Below are positions 8,876 to 17,359 of a stretch of DNA of 64,000 nucleotides, one piece after another. The DNA is from Streptomyces showdoensis. Lineage in GTDB: Bacteria; Actinomycetota; Actinomycetes; Streptomycetales; Streptomycetaceae. Both the position numbers and the translations under genes were made by a program. Below the pieces are notes generated by a model. The model saw only the letters and a program-made list of their open reading frames with translations, made no database searches and was not told the DNA's origin. Positions within the stretch are counted from its first letter, which is position 1. Each line of letters starts with the position of its first letter. The DNA lies in contig NZ_BAAAXG010000010.1 of NCBI RefSeq assembly GCF_039535475.1, positions 1 through 64,000 on the forward strand. The letters run 5' to 3'.

Positions 8876-9065
8876 CCCCCTGCGGGTTCGTCGTCGAATG
8901 CTTCATCCGCTGCTGACGCGTCATCAAGTCAACGCAGAAACAGGCCAGTCCGGATCGGCGGGACGGCGCGCCTCACTGTAGCCCCTTGATTCGATGAATC
9001 TCTAGACAGGGGATCGTGATCACCATAGGCTCTCGACGCCTGCCACACCACAGGGGGAGTCGGAC
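8876..9065 (+). promoter_or_regulatory. Promoter region of the molybdopterin oxidoreductase, with ArsR-like dyad
   Basis: The 190-base divergent gap contains GATTCGATGAATC at 8988-9000, an inverted repeat GATTC/GAATC around a 3-base centre, followed by TCTAGACAG. GATTCGAT is also found in the dyads at 17104 and 23915, and TAGACAG also occurs just before the arsR at 11771. This suggests arsenic-responsive control of the oxidoreductase. A GGGGGAG ribosome-binding site lies before the GTG start at 9066. Confidence 0.5.
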
Positions 9066-11579
9066 GTGTCGCACAGCAGCAAACCTGTCTCCAGACGGAA
9101 CGTCGTCCAAGGCGCCGTGCTCACCAGCGCGGCCCTGATGGTCAACGTCCCGCCCGCGTCCGCGGCCGGCGGAAGTACCGCGCACGCGACTCCCGCCACC
9201 GTCGGCGAGGGCGGTCTGTTGAACTTCACCGAGGGCTCGGCGGCCCTGCGCCCCGACCGGACGGTCAAGAGCGCCTGTCAGTTCTGCAACTCGAACTGCG
9301 CGATCTCCGTCGGCGTTCGCGCGGATCGGGTCATCAGCGTCCAGGGAGCCCCCGGCGACCCGGTGCAGCGGGGCAACCTCTGCGTCAAGGCGCCGATGAT
9401 GGCCGAACTCACCCACAATCCGCTGCGGTTGACCAGGCCCCTGATCCGCACGGGCGGAGGGAAGGGCTCCAGGGAATCCACCTTCCGCGAGGCCACCTGG
9501 GACGAGGCTCTCGACCTGATCGCCCGGCGCCTCCTCGCGCTGCGCGACAGCGGTCGGGCCGCCTCCATCGCCAACCGCACCACCGGCCGCCTCCCGCGCG
9601 GGACCGGCTCCCTGGTCGCCCGCCTCTTCGCGCTCCTCGGCAGTCCGAACAACACCGATGTCGGCCCCACCTGCAACGACGCGGGCGGCAACGCGCTCAA
9701 GGCGACCTTCGGGCTGGGCAACTTCACCAACGGGTACGGCACGGACGGTGCCACGGGACGGGACGACCTCGGCTCGGCGGACTACTTCCTCTTCCTCGGC
9801 ACCAACCAGGCCGAGACCCACCCGGTCACCTTCGACTACCTGCTGCGCGGGCGCGCGGCCACCGGCGCCAAGCTGGTCGTCGTCGACCCCCGGCGGACCC
9901 CGACGGGTGCCCTCGCCGACGAGTGGATCGCCCCGAAGCCCCACACGGACCTGGCGCTCGTCCTGGGCATCCTCCACCACATCCTCGACAAGCGCCTGTA
10001 CGACCGTGAGTTCGTCGACCGCTGGGTCCTGGGCTTCAGGGAACTCCGCGCGCACATGGCCGCGTCGGGATACACCCCGGACTGGGCCGCCACGGTCACC
10101 GGCGTTCCCGCCGAGACCATCCGCCGCGTCGCCCGCGACTACGCCCGTGCCGGGAAGGCGGCCATCTTCTGCAACGCCGGCATCTCGCACCAGCTCGGCG
10201 CCTTCGACACGTACCGCGTCCTGACCTTCCTGGCCGCGGTCACGGGCAACATCGGCCGGCTCGGCACGGGGTGCAACTTCATGCACAACACCTGGCCGGG
10301 CGACCTGCACCTGCCCGAACTCGCCGTCCGGACGCCCGAAGTGGGAGCCGCGCTGCCCGTGGGGCCCGACTACTTCGCCGAGGCGATCCTCACCGGGAAG
10401 CCGTACCCCCTCGAGGCGATCATCACCCAGGGCAACCCCCTGATCTCCTCGGCCAACACGGAGAAGGTCAAGGAGGCCTTCCGCAAGCTGGACTTCTACG
10501 TCTACACCGGACTGTTCATGGAGGAGGCGGCCTACTACGCCGACGTCGTGCTGCCCGTGAGCTCGCCGCTGGAGTACGAGGGCGTCTACATGCGGCGCGA
10601 CGACCGCGCCATCCGCTGGCAGGAGGCGGCCGTCCCGCGCTGTGGCGAATCCAGGACCGACTACGAGATCTGGATCGACCTGGCCCACGCCTTCGCGCGC
10701 CAGGACCGACGCAACCCGTCCTCCTACTGGGCCGACGCCTTCCCGCTGGAGTGGAAGGACTACGCCACCCTCTGGGCGGAGTTCGTCGAGCACACCCCCG
10801 GCATGGGCGGCATGACGCGGAAGCGGATGCGGAAGCGATCCGAGCCGCTGCGCTGGCCCTGCCCCTCGGCCGATCACCCCGGAGTCAGCGCGCTCTATCA
10901 GGACCATCCCTCCTGGTACGAGGCCGCCGAGTCGCTCGGCGCGGCGAAGGGGGCGCGCTTCCTCACGCCCAGCGGGAAGATCGAGATCTTCACGGAGGAG
11001 CTGGACCGCCGGCTCGCCACGGCGGGACACGGTGCGCTGCCCGTCTTCTACACCCACCCCGAAGTGACCGGCGGGCACCCCACGCTGACGTACGAGGAGC
11101 GGTTCGTCGCCAGCCCGGTCAACCCGCAGGCCGTCACGCATCCGGTGCGGCTCGGGGTCAAGGGGGACGGTTCCGTCCACCGCGACTACCCGCTGATGGG
11201 CATGACCGGCCGGCCCAGCGTGGTGCACTTCGCCTCCGTCACGCACTGGACGCCCACCGGCGCGCGGCTCAACGGGATCCGGCTGCTCCAGATCCACCCG
11301 GACACCGCCCGGCGGCTCGGCATCGAGGACCGCGACGACGTGATCGTGGAGAGCCCGCGGGGACGGGTTTCGGCCACCGCGCTGTACTGGGAGGGCATCC
11401 GCCGGGACACCGTGTTCCTGCCCAACACCTTCGGTCCCGCGCAGGAGCTCGCCCAGGACCTGGGCGGTGATTCCTACGAGGCGGCGAACACCCTCGTCGA
11501 CGACCGCTACTACGACAACCTCTCCGGGCAGCAGGCGTACAAGTGCTTCGCCTGCCGCGTATCCAAGGCTCCGGCCTGA
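9066..11579 (+). CDS. Tat-exported molybdopterin oxidoreductase (ArrA/ArxA/PsrA-like catalytic subunit)
   Basis: 837 residues. The twin-arginine signal SRRNVVQGA is followed by a hydrophobic stretch and ASA. C71, C74, C78 and C106 form the C-x2-C-x3-C-x27-C [4Fe-4S] site of DMSO-reductase-family enzymes. C203 in GPTCND is in the position of the molybdenum-ligand Cys of the thiosulfate/polysulfide/arsenate reductase branch. The bis-MGD domains follow (FLGTNQAETHP, VVDPRRTPTGAL, TQGNPLIS). An arsenate reductase or arsenite oxidase (Arr/Arx type) is suggested by the arsR next door, but sulfur-oxyanion or other substrates are not excluded. No iron-sulfur B subunit or membrane anchor is encoded nearby, which is unusual for this branch. 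Confidence 0.75.
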   Translation: MSHSSKPVSRRNVVQGAVLTSAALMVNVPPASAAGGSTAHATPATVGEGGLLNFTEGSAALRPDRTVKSACQFCNSNCAISVGVRADRVISVQGAPGDPVQRGNLCVKAPMMAELTHNPLRLTRPLIRTGGGKGSRESTFREATWDEALDLIARRLLALRDSGRAASIANRTTGRLPRGTGSLVARLFALLGSPNNTDVGPTCNDAGGNALKATFGLGNFTNGYGTDGATGRDDLGSADYFLFLGTNQAETHPVTFDYLLRGRAATGAKLVVVDPRRTPTGALADEWIAPKPHTDLALVLGILHHILDKRLYDREFVDRWVLGFRELRAHMAASGYTPDWAATVTGVPAETIRRVARDYARAGKAAIFCNAGISHQLGAFDTYRVLTFLAAVTGNIGRLGTGCNFMHNTWPGDLHLPELAVRTPEVGAALPVGPDYFAEAILTGKPYPLEAIITQGNPLISSANTEKVKEAFRKLDFYVYTGLFMEEAAYYADVVLPVSSPLEYEGVYMRRDDRAIRWQEAAVPRCGESRTDYEIWIDLAHAFARQDRRNPSSYWADAFPLEWKDYATLWAEFVEHTPGMGGMTRKRMRKRSEPLRWPCPSADHPGVSALYQDHPSWYEAAESLGAAKGARFLTPSGKIEIFTEELDRRLATAGHGALPVFYTHPEVTGGHPTLTYEERFVASPVNPQAVTHPVRLGVKGDGSVHRDYPLMGMTGRPSVVHFASVTHWTPTGARLNGIRLLQIHPDTARRLGIEDRDDVIVESPRGRVSATALYWEGIRRDTVFLPNTFGPAQELAQDLGGDSYEAANTLVDDRYYDNLSGQQAYKCFACRVSKAPA

Positions 11580-11639
11580 TCCGTTCCCCTGGCCGGCCCG
11601 GCGGTCCACCTCCGCAACACACCCCTCGCCGGGCATCCG

Positions 11640-11682
11640 GGCCCCGCCTCCGCCGCGCACCCCACCCGGCGGAGGCGGGGCC
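11640..11682 (+). terminator. Stem-loop terminator after the molybdopterin oxidoreductase
   Basis: Left arm GGCCCCGCCTCCGCC and right arm GGCGGAGGCGGGGCC form a perfect 15-bp stem with a 13-base loop, 60 bases after the stop codon. Confidence 0.75.
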
Positions 11683-11770
11683 ATCTCCCGCACCAGGAAG
11701 GCGATTACGGAGGATTTCGGCACGCCTCAGATGAGTTGCGCAAAGATTAGACAACTGTGAAACTAGACAG

Positions 11771-12145
11771 ATGTCACAGCTTGAGGTGATCCAACCCGTG
11801 TCCTGCTGCACGCCCGTCATAGCCGCCCCTCTCGACGAGGAGCGGGCCGCGGGCACCGCCAAGATGTTCAAGGCCCTGGGTGACCCGATCCGGCTCCGGA
11901 TCCTGTCCATGATCGCGTCCGCAACGGGTGACGGGGAAGTGTGCGTCTGTGACCTCACCAGCCCCTTCGAACTCTCCGCGCCGACGATCTCGTACCACCT
12001 CAAGATCCTCCGCGAGGCCCAGCTCGTGACGTCCGAGCGTCGGGGCACCTGGGTCTACTACCGGATCCGCCGCGACAACCTCGGCTTCCTCTCCGGCCTG
12101 CTCGCCGTCCCGGGCATGGAGGAACTCGCGGTCGTGCGGGCCTGA
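11771..12145 (+). CDS. arsR: ArsR-family As(III)-responsive repressor
   Basis: 124 residues. The winged helix is complete (KMFKALGDPIRLRIL, then SAPTISYHLKILREAQLV and the wing RRGTWVYYRI). Candidate As(III) ligands are the VCVCDL pair at the start of the DNA-binding helix pair and an N-terminal SCC motif. The promoter region has direct repeats of TAGACA 16 bases apart (around 11746-11769), which could be its own binding site. It lies between the molybdopterin oxidoreductase and the biosynthetic block and converges on the LuxR gene. The ATG lacks a clear ribosome-binding site, so a leaderless transcript is possible. Confidence 0.85.
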   Translation: MSQLEVIQPVSCCTPVIAAPLDEERAAGTAKMFKALGDPIRLRILSMIASATGDGEVCVCDLTSPFELSAPTISYHLKILREAQLVTSERRGTWVYYRIRRDNLGFLSGLLAVPGMEELAVVRA

Positions 12146-12152
12146 GCGTCAG

Positions 12153-12183
12153 CCGGGCCGGTGTGCGGCCCCGGTCGGCCCGG
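12153..12183. terminator. Possible shared terminator between convergent arsR and luxR-type genes
   Basis: CCGGGCCG and CGGCCCGG form an 8-bp stem with a 15-base loop in the 41-base gap between two convergent genes. No U-tract is present. Confidence 0.4.
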
Positions 12184-12186
12184 AGC

Positions 12187-13266
12187 TCAGACCAGCATGC
12201 CGATCCCCAGCCCCTCGGTGAGCGTGGCCGGGACCGGGGAGCCCTTCGCCTCCTTGGCTCGAATCGGCTGCTCGCCTCCGCATGCGCACGGGCGCAGCCA
12301 GCCCCTCGCGACCGCCTTCGCCCCCGCCTCGAACCTGCTGCGGGCCCCCAGGCGCTCCAGGAGGTCGGCGATCATGCGGCGCGCGGTGCGCAGGCCCACG
12401 CCGAGCTTCTTGCACACCGCCTCGTCGGTGAGTCCCTGGCCCATGAGGCGCAGCAACTCCCGTTCCAGCGGGGTGGGCTGGTCCCCCTCGCGGACGCCGG
12501 GAGCGTCCAGGGGCGTCATGCTCTCGCAGAGGCGCTCGAACAGCGCGATCAGGCCGACGAGGTAGCCGGCGCCGGTCACCTGGACGGCGCCGGCGGCGGG
12601 GTTCTGCGGATCGACGGGAAGGAGCGCCGTGGTCCGGTCGAAGACGACCAGCCAGAGGGGCAGGGTCGGCGCCGTGCCCACCTTGCCGCCGTTCTGGGCG
12701 AGCCAGCGGGCGTGGGCCAGGCCGGTGCGGTCGTTGTAGATGCTCTCGAGGTAGACGTTCCACACCAGGACCCCGCGGTCCAGCATGTGCTGGTCCAGTG
12801 GGCGGCGGGCGCGCAGGGCCTCGAGACCGTTCGCGTCGGCCGGCAGCAGGGAGACGCACTCGGTCGCCGTCCGGCCGGCGAGTCGTTCCATGCGGGCGTG
12901 GATCGCGGCCGGTGACTCCAGGCGCTCCCAGCCGGAGTGGGTGCCCCGGGCCTGGGCGTCCTCGTACTCCTCCGAGAGGCGGTCGACCGCGGCCTTGATG
13001 TGGACGAACTCGGACTGCCGTCGCAGGAGTTCGGACTGCTGGCGCTCCAGCATGGTGCGCAGGGCGAGCGGGGGTCGGGTCGGAATCAGCGTTCCTGACG
13101 CGTGCCGCAGCAGCGAGAGTTCGAGCAAGCGGCCGATGCCCTGCTGAAGGTCGGCCTCGGACGCGTCGAGGCCGTCGAGCAGATCGGCGACCCGGCACCC
13201 CGGGTGGTCGAGTGCGAAGCGGTAGATCTCGTGGGCCAGTTCGTTCAATCCCAGTGACTGCAACAT
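12187..13266 (-). CDS. LuxR-type C-terminal HTH regulator with TrmB-like N-terminus, likely cluster regulator
   Basis: 359 residues. The N-terminal about 60 residues read as a winged helix (HEIYRFALDHPGCRVADLL), followed by a coiled region, a middle domain of unknown ligand and a C-terminal LuxR helix-turn-helix (LLRLMGQGLTDEAVCKKLGVGLRTARRMIADLLERLGARS). This architecture is common among pathway-specific regulators of streptomycete natural products. A CACGGE segment near the C-terminus adds two cysteines. It is divergent from the first biosynthetic gene, with 218 bases between them, and is the best candidate for cluster-specific control. The effector is unknown. Confidence 0.75.
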   Translation of the reverse strand: MLQSLGLNELAHEIYRFALDHPGCRVADLLDGLDASEADLQQGIGRLLELSLLRHASGTLIPTRPPLALRTMLERQQSELLRRQSEFVHIKAAVDRLSEEYEDAQARGTHSGWERLESPAAIHARMERLAGRTATECVSLLPADANGLEALRARRPLDQHMLDRGVLVWNVYLESIYNDRTGLAHARWLAQNGGKVGTAPTLPLWLVVFDRTTALLPVDPQNPAAGAVQVTGAGYLVGLIALFERLCESMTPLDAPGVREGDQPTPLERELLRLMGQGLTDEAVCKKLGVGLRTARRMIADLLERLGARSRFEAGAKAVARGWLRPCACGGEQPIRAKEAKGSPVPATLTEGLGIGMLV

Positions 13267-13484
13267 CCGCCCCCCACAGGTGTGTTGCTGAATTGAATTT
13301 CTTCAAGATAGCACGGTGGTTGATCGCTTGAACGGGCTCCGTCGCCCGCTTTTGATCAAGTGAGGCAGCATGTTGCCCGGCAACTTGCTGCACTGGAAAG
13401 CAACTTCTCAGCCACCCCGAAGTCCCCGCAGTCTCGATCGCGTCATCACCGGCGTCCACGGCGCCATGACCATCGGGAGAGGCT
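13267..13484. promoter_or_regulatory. Divergent promoter region of the regulator and the biosynthetic operon
   Basis: 218 bases, AT-richer than the neighbours. It contains TTGAATTTCTTCAA (a 5-bp inverted repeat), GTTGATCGCTTGAAC and TTGATCAAG, which share TTGA/TCAA arms and are likely regulator sites. A GGGAGAGG ribosome-binding site near 13475 precedes the TTG start at 13485. No gene is seen. Confidence 0.5.
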
Positions 13485-14813
13485 TTGAGCTCGTTCGGGA
13501 CAGATCTGCGGATGAAGGCCGAGAGCGTCACGATCCGACCCCTGCAGACCTTCGACAAGCGGGTGAAGGTCCTCGGCTCCAAGAGCTACTCCAACCGCTA
13601 CCTCGCGCTCGCCGCCCTCTCCGGCGAGGCGACCACCATCGAGGGCGCCCTCGTCTGTGACGACACGCAGTTCCTCGCCGGTGCGCTGCGCGCCTTCGGG
13701 CACGTCGAGGTGGAGATCGACGCCGCGGCCGAGCGGATCACCGTCACGCCCACCGGCAGGCCCATGACGGCCCCGGCCGAGGAGGTGTACGTCGGCGCCG
13801 CCGGCACCCCCATCCGGTTCCTGATCGCCATGGCGGGCCACGCCGACGGGACGACCGTGCTCACCGGCACGAAGCGCATGCAGGAGCGGCCCATGGGCTC
13901 GCTGCTCGACGCGCTGCCCGGTGTCGGAGTGACGGCCGAAGCGGTACGCGGCAACGGCAGCCCGCCCATCAGGGTCACCGGTCCGAGCTTCCGCGGCGGT
14001 TCGACGCGCATCAGTGGCGCGGTCAGCTCGCAGTTCACCTCCAGCCTCCTGGTCAACGCCACGCGCGCCGAGCAGGACACCGAGATCCACCTCGTCGACG
14101 ACCTGATCTCCAAGCCGTACGTCGAGATGACGATCGCCGCCCTCGCCGAGCTGGGCGTCACCGTCGAGCGCGACGGCTACACCCGCTTCAAGGTCGCCGC
14201 GGGCCAGAAGCTGCGCGGCGGCACCGTGGCGGTCGAGCCCGACGCCTCCGGCATGTCCTACTTCCTCGCCGCCGCCGCCGTGCTCGGCGGAACGGTCACC
14301 GTCCCGGGCATCGGCAGGACCTCCAAGCAGGGCGACGTCGGCCTCGTCGACGCCCTGGTCCGCATGGGGTGCACGGCCGAGGTCACGGACGACTCCATCA
14401 CCCTGACCGGCGGGGAGCTCCACGGCATCGACATCGACATGGAGACCATGCCGGACGTCGTCCCCACCCTCGCGGTCGTCGCCGCCTTCGCCCGGGGCAC
14501 CACGCACATCAGCAACATCGCGAGCCTGCGGATCAAGGAGTGCGACCGCATCGCCGCCGTCACCACCGAGCTGCGCAAGATGGGCATCACCGTCGAGGAG
14601 CACGCCGACGCGATGACCATCACCGGCGGCACGCCCCACGGCGCCGTCATCGACACGTACGACGACCACCGCATCGCCATGTGCTTCGCCATCGCCGGTC
14701 TGCGCACCGAAGGCGTCGTCATCACGGACCCCGGGTGCGTCGCGAAGTCCTTCCCGACCTTCTGGCAGACGCTCGACGGCCTCCACGGCGACGACACCAC
14801 GAGCACGCTGTGA
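13485..14813 (+). CDS. EPSP-synthase-like enolpyruvyl transferase, predicted arsenoenolpyruvate synthase
   Basis: 442 residues, the normal size for AroA. PEP-site features of EPSP synthase are kept: GSKSYSNR with Lys33, a PD motif in DMETMPD, RIKECDR and a late Lys in [11 protein letters not shown]. The usual NAGTA-x-R loop reads AAGTPIR (residues 105-111) and other sites that would contact shikimate 3-phosphate differ. A similar AroA homologue next to a phosphoglycerate-mutase homologue occurs in the S. lividans arsenical cluster, where it is proposed to join arsenate to the PEP enolpyruvyl group. By that precedent and this context the product would be arsenoenolpyruvate. I chose the TTG start because GGGAGAGG lies just upstream; ATG at 13512 is the alternative. 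A housekeeping AroA is unlikely here. Confidence 0.8.
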   Translation: MSSFGTDLRMKAESVTIRPLQTFDKRVKVLGSKSYSNRYLALAALSGEATTIEGALVCDDTQFLAGALRAFGHVEVEIDAAAERITVTPTGRPMTAPAEEVYVGAAGTPIRFLIAMAGHADGTTVLTGTKRMQERPMGSLLDALPGVGVTAEAVRGNGSPPIRVTGPSFRGGSTRISGAVSSQFTSSLLVNATRAEQDTEIHLVDDLISKPYVEMTIAALAELGVTVERDGYTRFKVAAGQKLRGGTVAVEPDASGMSYFLAAAAVLGGTVTVPGIGRTSKQGDVGLVDALVRMGCTAEVTDDSITLTGGELHGIDIDMETMPDVVPTLAVVAAFARGTTHISNIASLRIKECDRIAAVTTELRKMGITVEEHADAMTITGGTPHGAVIDTYDDHRIAMCFAIAGLRTEGVVITDPGCVAKSFPTFWQTLDGLHGDDTTSTL

Positions 14814-16327
14814 ACGCCGGAACCCCGGGCATCCTCCTGGTCCTCGACGGCTGGGGCCACGCGGGGCCGAGCGAGGCCAACGCGCTGACCGCGGCGGCCA
14901 CGCCGTACCTCGACGGTCTGCTCGCCGACTGCCCGGCCGTGCTGGCCGAAGCCTCCGGTACCGCCGTCGGCCTGCTCCCCGGCACGGTCGGCAACTCCGA
15001 GATCGGTCACATGGTCATCGGGGCCGGGCGGCCCGTCCCGTACGACAGCGTGCTCGTCCAGGAGGAGATCTCCAGCGGACGCATGCGGTCGAACGCGACC
15101 CTGGTCGAGGTGCTGAACCGGCTCTCCGCCGCCGGGGGGACCCTGCACCTCGTCGGGCTCTGCTCCGACGGCATGATCCACGCCGATGTGCAGCACCTGC
15201 GGGAACTGCTCCGCATCGCGGCCCGGTTCTCCGTGCCCGCGGTCCGCGTCCACGCCATCACCGACGGGCGCGACGTCGCCGACCACACGGCCGCCGCGTA
15301 TCTCGGCCTCGTCGAGGGCTTCGTCGCCGAGGCGGGCGTCGGCCAGGTGGCCACCGTCGTCGGGCGCGGCTACGCGCTCGACAAGAGCGGCGACCTCGAA
15401 CTGACCGAGAAGGTCTCCCTCGCCCTCGTCGACGGCAAGGGCGAGGCGATCGGCGAGCCGCAGGAGGCGCTGGAGCTGACTCGGCGGGGTGACGAATGGG
15501 TGCCGCCCTGCGTCGTCACGGGAGCCGACGGCCGGCCGCTGGGCCCGGTGCGGGACGGTGACGCCGTCCTGTTCACGAACTTCCGCAGCGACCGCATCCA
15601 GCAGCTGGCGGACGACCTGTACCGGCGGCTGGCCGGCCGTGGGGTCACCTTCCTCAGCCTCGCGCAGTACGACACCGAGGCGGCCATCCCGCCGCTGGTG
15701 CACCGGTCGGACGCGGGAGGAGGTCTGGCCGCCGAGCTCGCCGCGCACGGTGTGCGCTCGGTGCGCATCGCCGAGGCCGAGAAGTTCGAGCACGTGACGT
15801 ACTACCTGAACGGCCGGGACGCGGCCGTCGTCCCCGTCGAGGAACACGTCAGGGTCACCGGCGACGTGGCTCCCGACTACACGGCGCGGCCGGAGATGAA
15901 CCTCGACCGGGTCACGGAAGCGGTGGTCTCGGCCGCCGGCCGCGACGACGTCCCCCTCGTGGTCGCCAACCTCGCCAACATCGACGTCGTCGGTCACACC
16001 GGTCACTTCGACGCGACCCGCCGGGCCGCGGAGCACACCGACCGCGCCGTGGAGGCCGTCTGCCACGCCGCACGGGCGACCGGCCGCTGGGTGCTGCTCG
16101 TCGGGGACCACGGCAACGCCGAGAAGATGCTCACCGACGCCTCCGCCGGCGCCCGACCGTACGGCGGGCACACGACCAACCCGGTCCCTGCCGTGCTCGT
16201 CCCGGCGCCCGGGCAGCAGGTGGCCGCTCCGGCGGGGCCCGCCACCCTGGCCGACATCGCGCCCAGCGTCCTGGCGCTGCTCGGGCTCGCCCCGGCGCCG
16301 CGCATGACCGGGCGGCCCTTGTGGTGA
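14810..16327 (+). CDS. Phosphoglycerate-mutase-like enzyme, predicted arsonopyruvate mutase
   Basis: 505 residues, the length of cofactor-independent phosphoglycerate mutase. The alkaline-phosphatase-superfamily metal sites remain: LDGWG near the start, the nucleophile region [25 protein letters not shown] and HTTNPVP. The substrate pocket has changed: the usual DGRDTPP-x-S is DGRDVADHT, and the GR-x-YAMDRD-x-RWDR segment is [14 protein letters not shown], losing the arginines that hold phosphoglycerate. This fits a mutase acting on arsenoenolpyruvate to form the carbon-arsenic bond of 3-arsonopyruvate, as proposed for the homologue in bisenarsan-type clusters. It overlaps the AroA-like gene by a GTGA junction, so the two are translationally coupled. 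Confidence 0.8.
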   Translation: MNAGTPGILLVLDGWGHAGPSEANALTAAATPYLDGLLADCPAVLAEASGTAVGLLPGTVGNSEIGHMVIGAGRPVPYDSVLVQEEISSGRMRSNATLVEVLNRLSAAGGTLHLVGLCSDGMIHADVQHLRELLRIAARFSVPAVRVHAITDGRDVADHTAAAYLGLVEGFVAEAGVGQVATVVGRGYALDKSGDLELTEKVSLALVDGKGEAIGEPQEALELTRRGDEWVPPCVVTGADGRPLGPVRDGDAVLFTNFRSDRIQQLADDLYRRLAGRGVTFLSLAQYDTEAAIPPLVHRSDAGGGLAAELAAHGVRSVRIAEAEKFEHVTYYLNGRDAAVVPVEEHVRVTGDVAPDYTARPEMNLDRVTEAVVSAAGRDDVPLVVANLANIDVVGHTGHFDATRRAAEHTDRAVEAVCHAARATGRWVLLVGDHGNAEKMLTDASAGARPYGGHTTNPVPAVLVPAPGQQVAAPAGPATLADIAPSVLALLGLAPAPRMTGRPLW

Positions 16328-16397
16328 GCGCGGGAACCCCCGGGCACCTGACAGACGGCACGTCCCCCTTCACCCCCACAGGAACGGAGACCTCCCG

Positions 16398-17090
16398 ATG
16401 ACCCCGCGTCCCCGGCTCGCCCTCGTCGGCGACCGCAGCGACCGCGTTCCCGCCCACGCGCGATTCGACGAGATCGTGCCCGCCTTCGGCGTGGACGTCG
16501 ACTGGCTCCCCAGCAGCACGGTGACCGAGGACATCGCCGCGTACGACGGGATCTGGGTCGTGCCCGGGTCGCCGTACGTCAGCCAGGCGAACGTCCTCCT
16601 CGCCATCCGCACCGCGCGCACCCTCGGCATCCCGTACCTGGGCACCTGTGGCGGTTTCCAGCACGCCCTCATCGAGTACGCCCGCAACGTCCTCGGTCTG
16701 GTGGACGCCGAGGACGTGCAGTACGACGCGGACGCGGCGACGCCGCTGATCGTCCCGCTCTGCTGTTCGCTGGTGGGCGAGACGGCCCCGCTCCACTTCG
16801 CGCCGGACACCCGGCTCGCCTCCGTCTACCCGGGGCTGTCGGAGACCGTGGAGACGTACCACTGCAAGTACGGGCTCAACCCGGAGTACGAGGACCGGAT
16901 ACTCGCGGGTTCGCTGCGCGTCACCGGCTGGGACGCGGAGAAGGCGCCCCGCGCGGTGGAGCTGCCGGACCACCCGTTCTTCGTAGGCAGCCTGTTCCAG
17001 CCGGAGTTGTCGTCGACGGCCGCCCAACTCCACCCCCTCATCAGGGCGTTCCTCGGCGCGGTGGGCGAGCGGGCGCGTCACGGCCATTGA
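16398..17090 (+). CDS. Stand-alone CTP-synthase-like class I glutamine amidotransferase domain
   Basis: 230 residues resembling only the C-terminal glutaminase domain of CTP synthase; the N-terminal synthetase domain is absent. The nucleophile elbow GTCGGFQHA keeps Cys84, and the C-terminal region HPFFVGSLFQPELSS matches the CTP-synthase FHPEF motif except that the catalytic His is Gln. Glutaminase activity is therefore doubtful. CTP-synthase-like proteins also occur in organoarsenic and phosphonate clusters as I remember them. Possible roles are binding a nucleotide or glutamine-like arsenical, or an altered amidase. It sits 70 bases after the mutase with its own ribosome-binding site and ends just before a dyad at 17104. 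Confidence 0.65.
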   Translation: MTPRPRLALVGDRSDRVPAHARFDEIVPAFGVDVDWLPSSTVTEDIAAYDGIWVVPGSPYVSQANVLLAIRTARTLGIPYLGTCGGFQHALIEYARNVLGLVDAEDVQYDADAATPLIVPLCCSLVGETAPLHFAPDTRLASVYPGLSETVETYHCKYGLNPEYEDRILAGSLRVTGWDAEKAPRAVELPDHPFFVGSLFQPELSSTAAQLHPLIRAFLGAVGERARHGH

Positions 17091-17103
17091 CACGACGATC
17101 TCT

Positions 17104-17143
17104 CTGATTCGATACTTGTTTAAGTAAAGAGAGTTCGAATCAG
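17104..17143. promoter_or_regulatory. Dyad operator upstream of Cys-rich peptide A
   Basis: CTGATTCGA (17104-17112) and TCGAATCAG (17135-17143) are perfect 9-bp inverted arms, 22 bases apart. The left arm continues as TGATTCGATACTT, identical over 13 bases to the dyad at 23915. The right arm ends 22 bases before the ATG of the peptide. Features fit an ArsR-type operator and an internal promoter. Confidence 0.6.
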
Positions 17144-17165
17144 ACGAGCTGGAAGGAAGTGGGTC

Positions 17166-17345
17166 ATGGCCACGGACTCGACCGAGGCGACCGAGCAGGA
17201 GACCGTCGGCGGCTTCGTCACGGACCCGACCGCCGGTGCGGGCGCCTCGCAGGGCGGCTGCTGCGGCGAGCCGGCCGACGCCACCGGCGCGGTCGCGGGC
17301 GGCCAGGGCGGCGGCTGCTGCGGTGAGCCCGGCGGCGGCTGCTGA
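17166..17345 (+). CDS. Cys-rich small protein A (59 aa), possible carrier, metalloid buffer or RiPP precursor
   Basis: 59 residues. The first 29 are acidic and Cys-free (EATEQETVGGFVTDP). The rest holds two GGCCGEP/GGCCGEP-type units (CC at 32-33 and 51-52) and ends GGGC, five cysteines in all. A GGAAGGAAG ribosome-binding site precedes the ATG, and the stop is 14 bases before the peptidase gene. Leader-plus-core layout is reminiscent of ribosomal peptide precursors, and vicinal Cys pairs bind As(III) or Cu(I). Either reading is inference; I recognise no family. Two further Cys-rich proteins with the same CC theme lie at 23965 and 27772. Confidence 0.75.
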   Translation: MATDSTEATEQETVGGFVTDPTAGAGASQGGCCGEPADATGAVAGGQGGGCCGEPGGGC

Positions 17346-17359
17346 GGAAGACGCCTCAG

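Noticed and set aside
9066..11579. AioA-type arsenite oxidase
   Set aside because: AioA has a [3Fe-4S] site with Cys-x2-Cys-x3-Cys and a Ser in place of the fourth Cys and no Tat signal on the large subunit; here four Cys and a Tat signal are present.
13485..14813. Housekeeping aroA of the shikimate pathway
   Set aside because: Altered NAGTA-x-R loop and coupling to a mutase-like gene inside an arsenic region point to a specialised enzyme.
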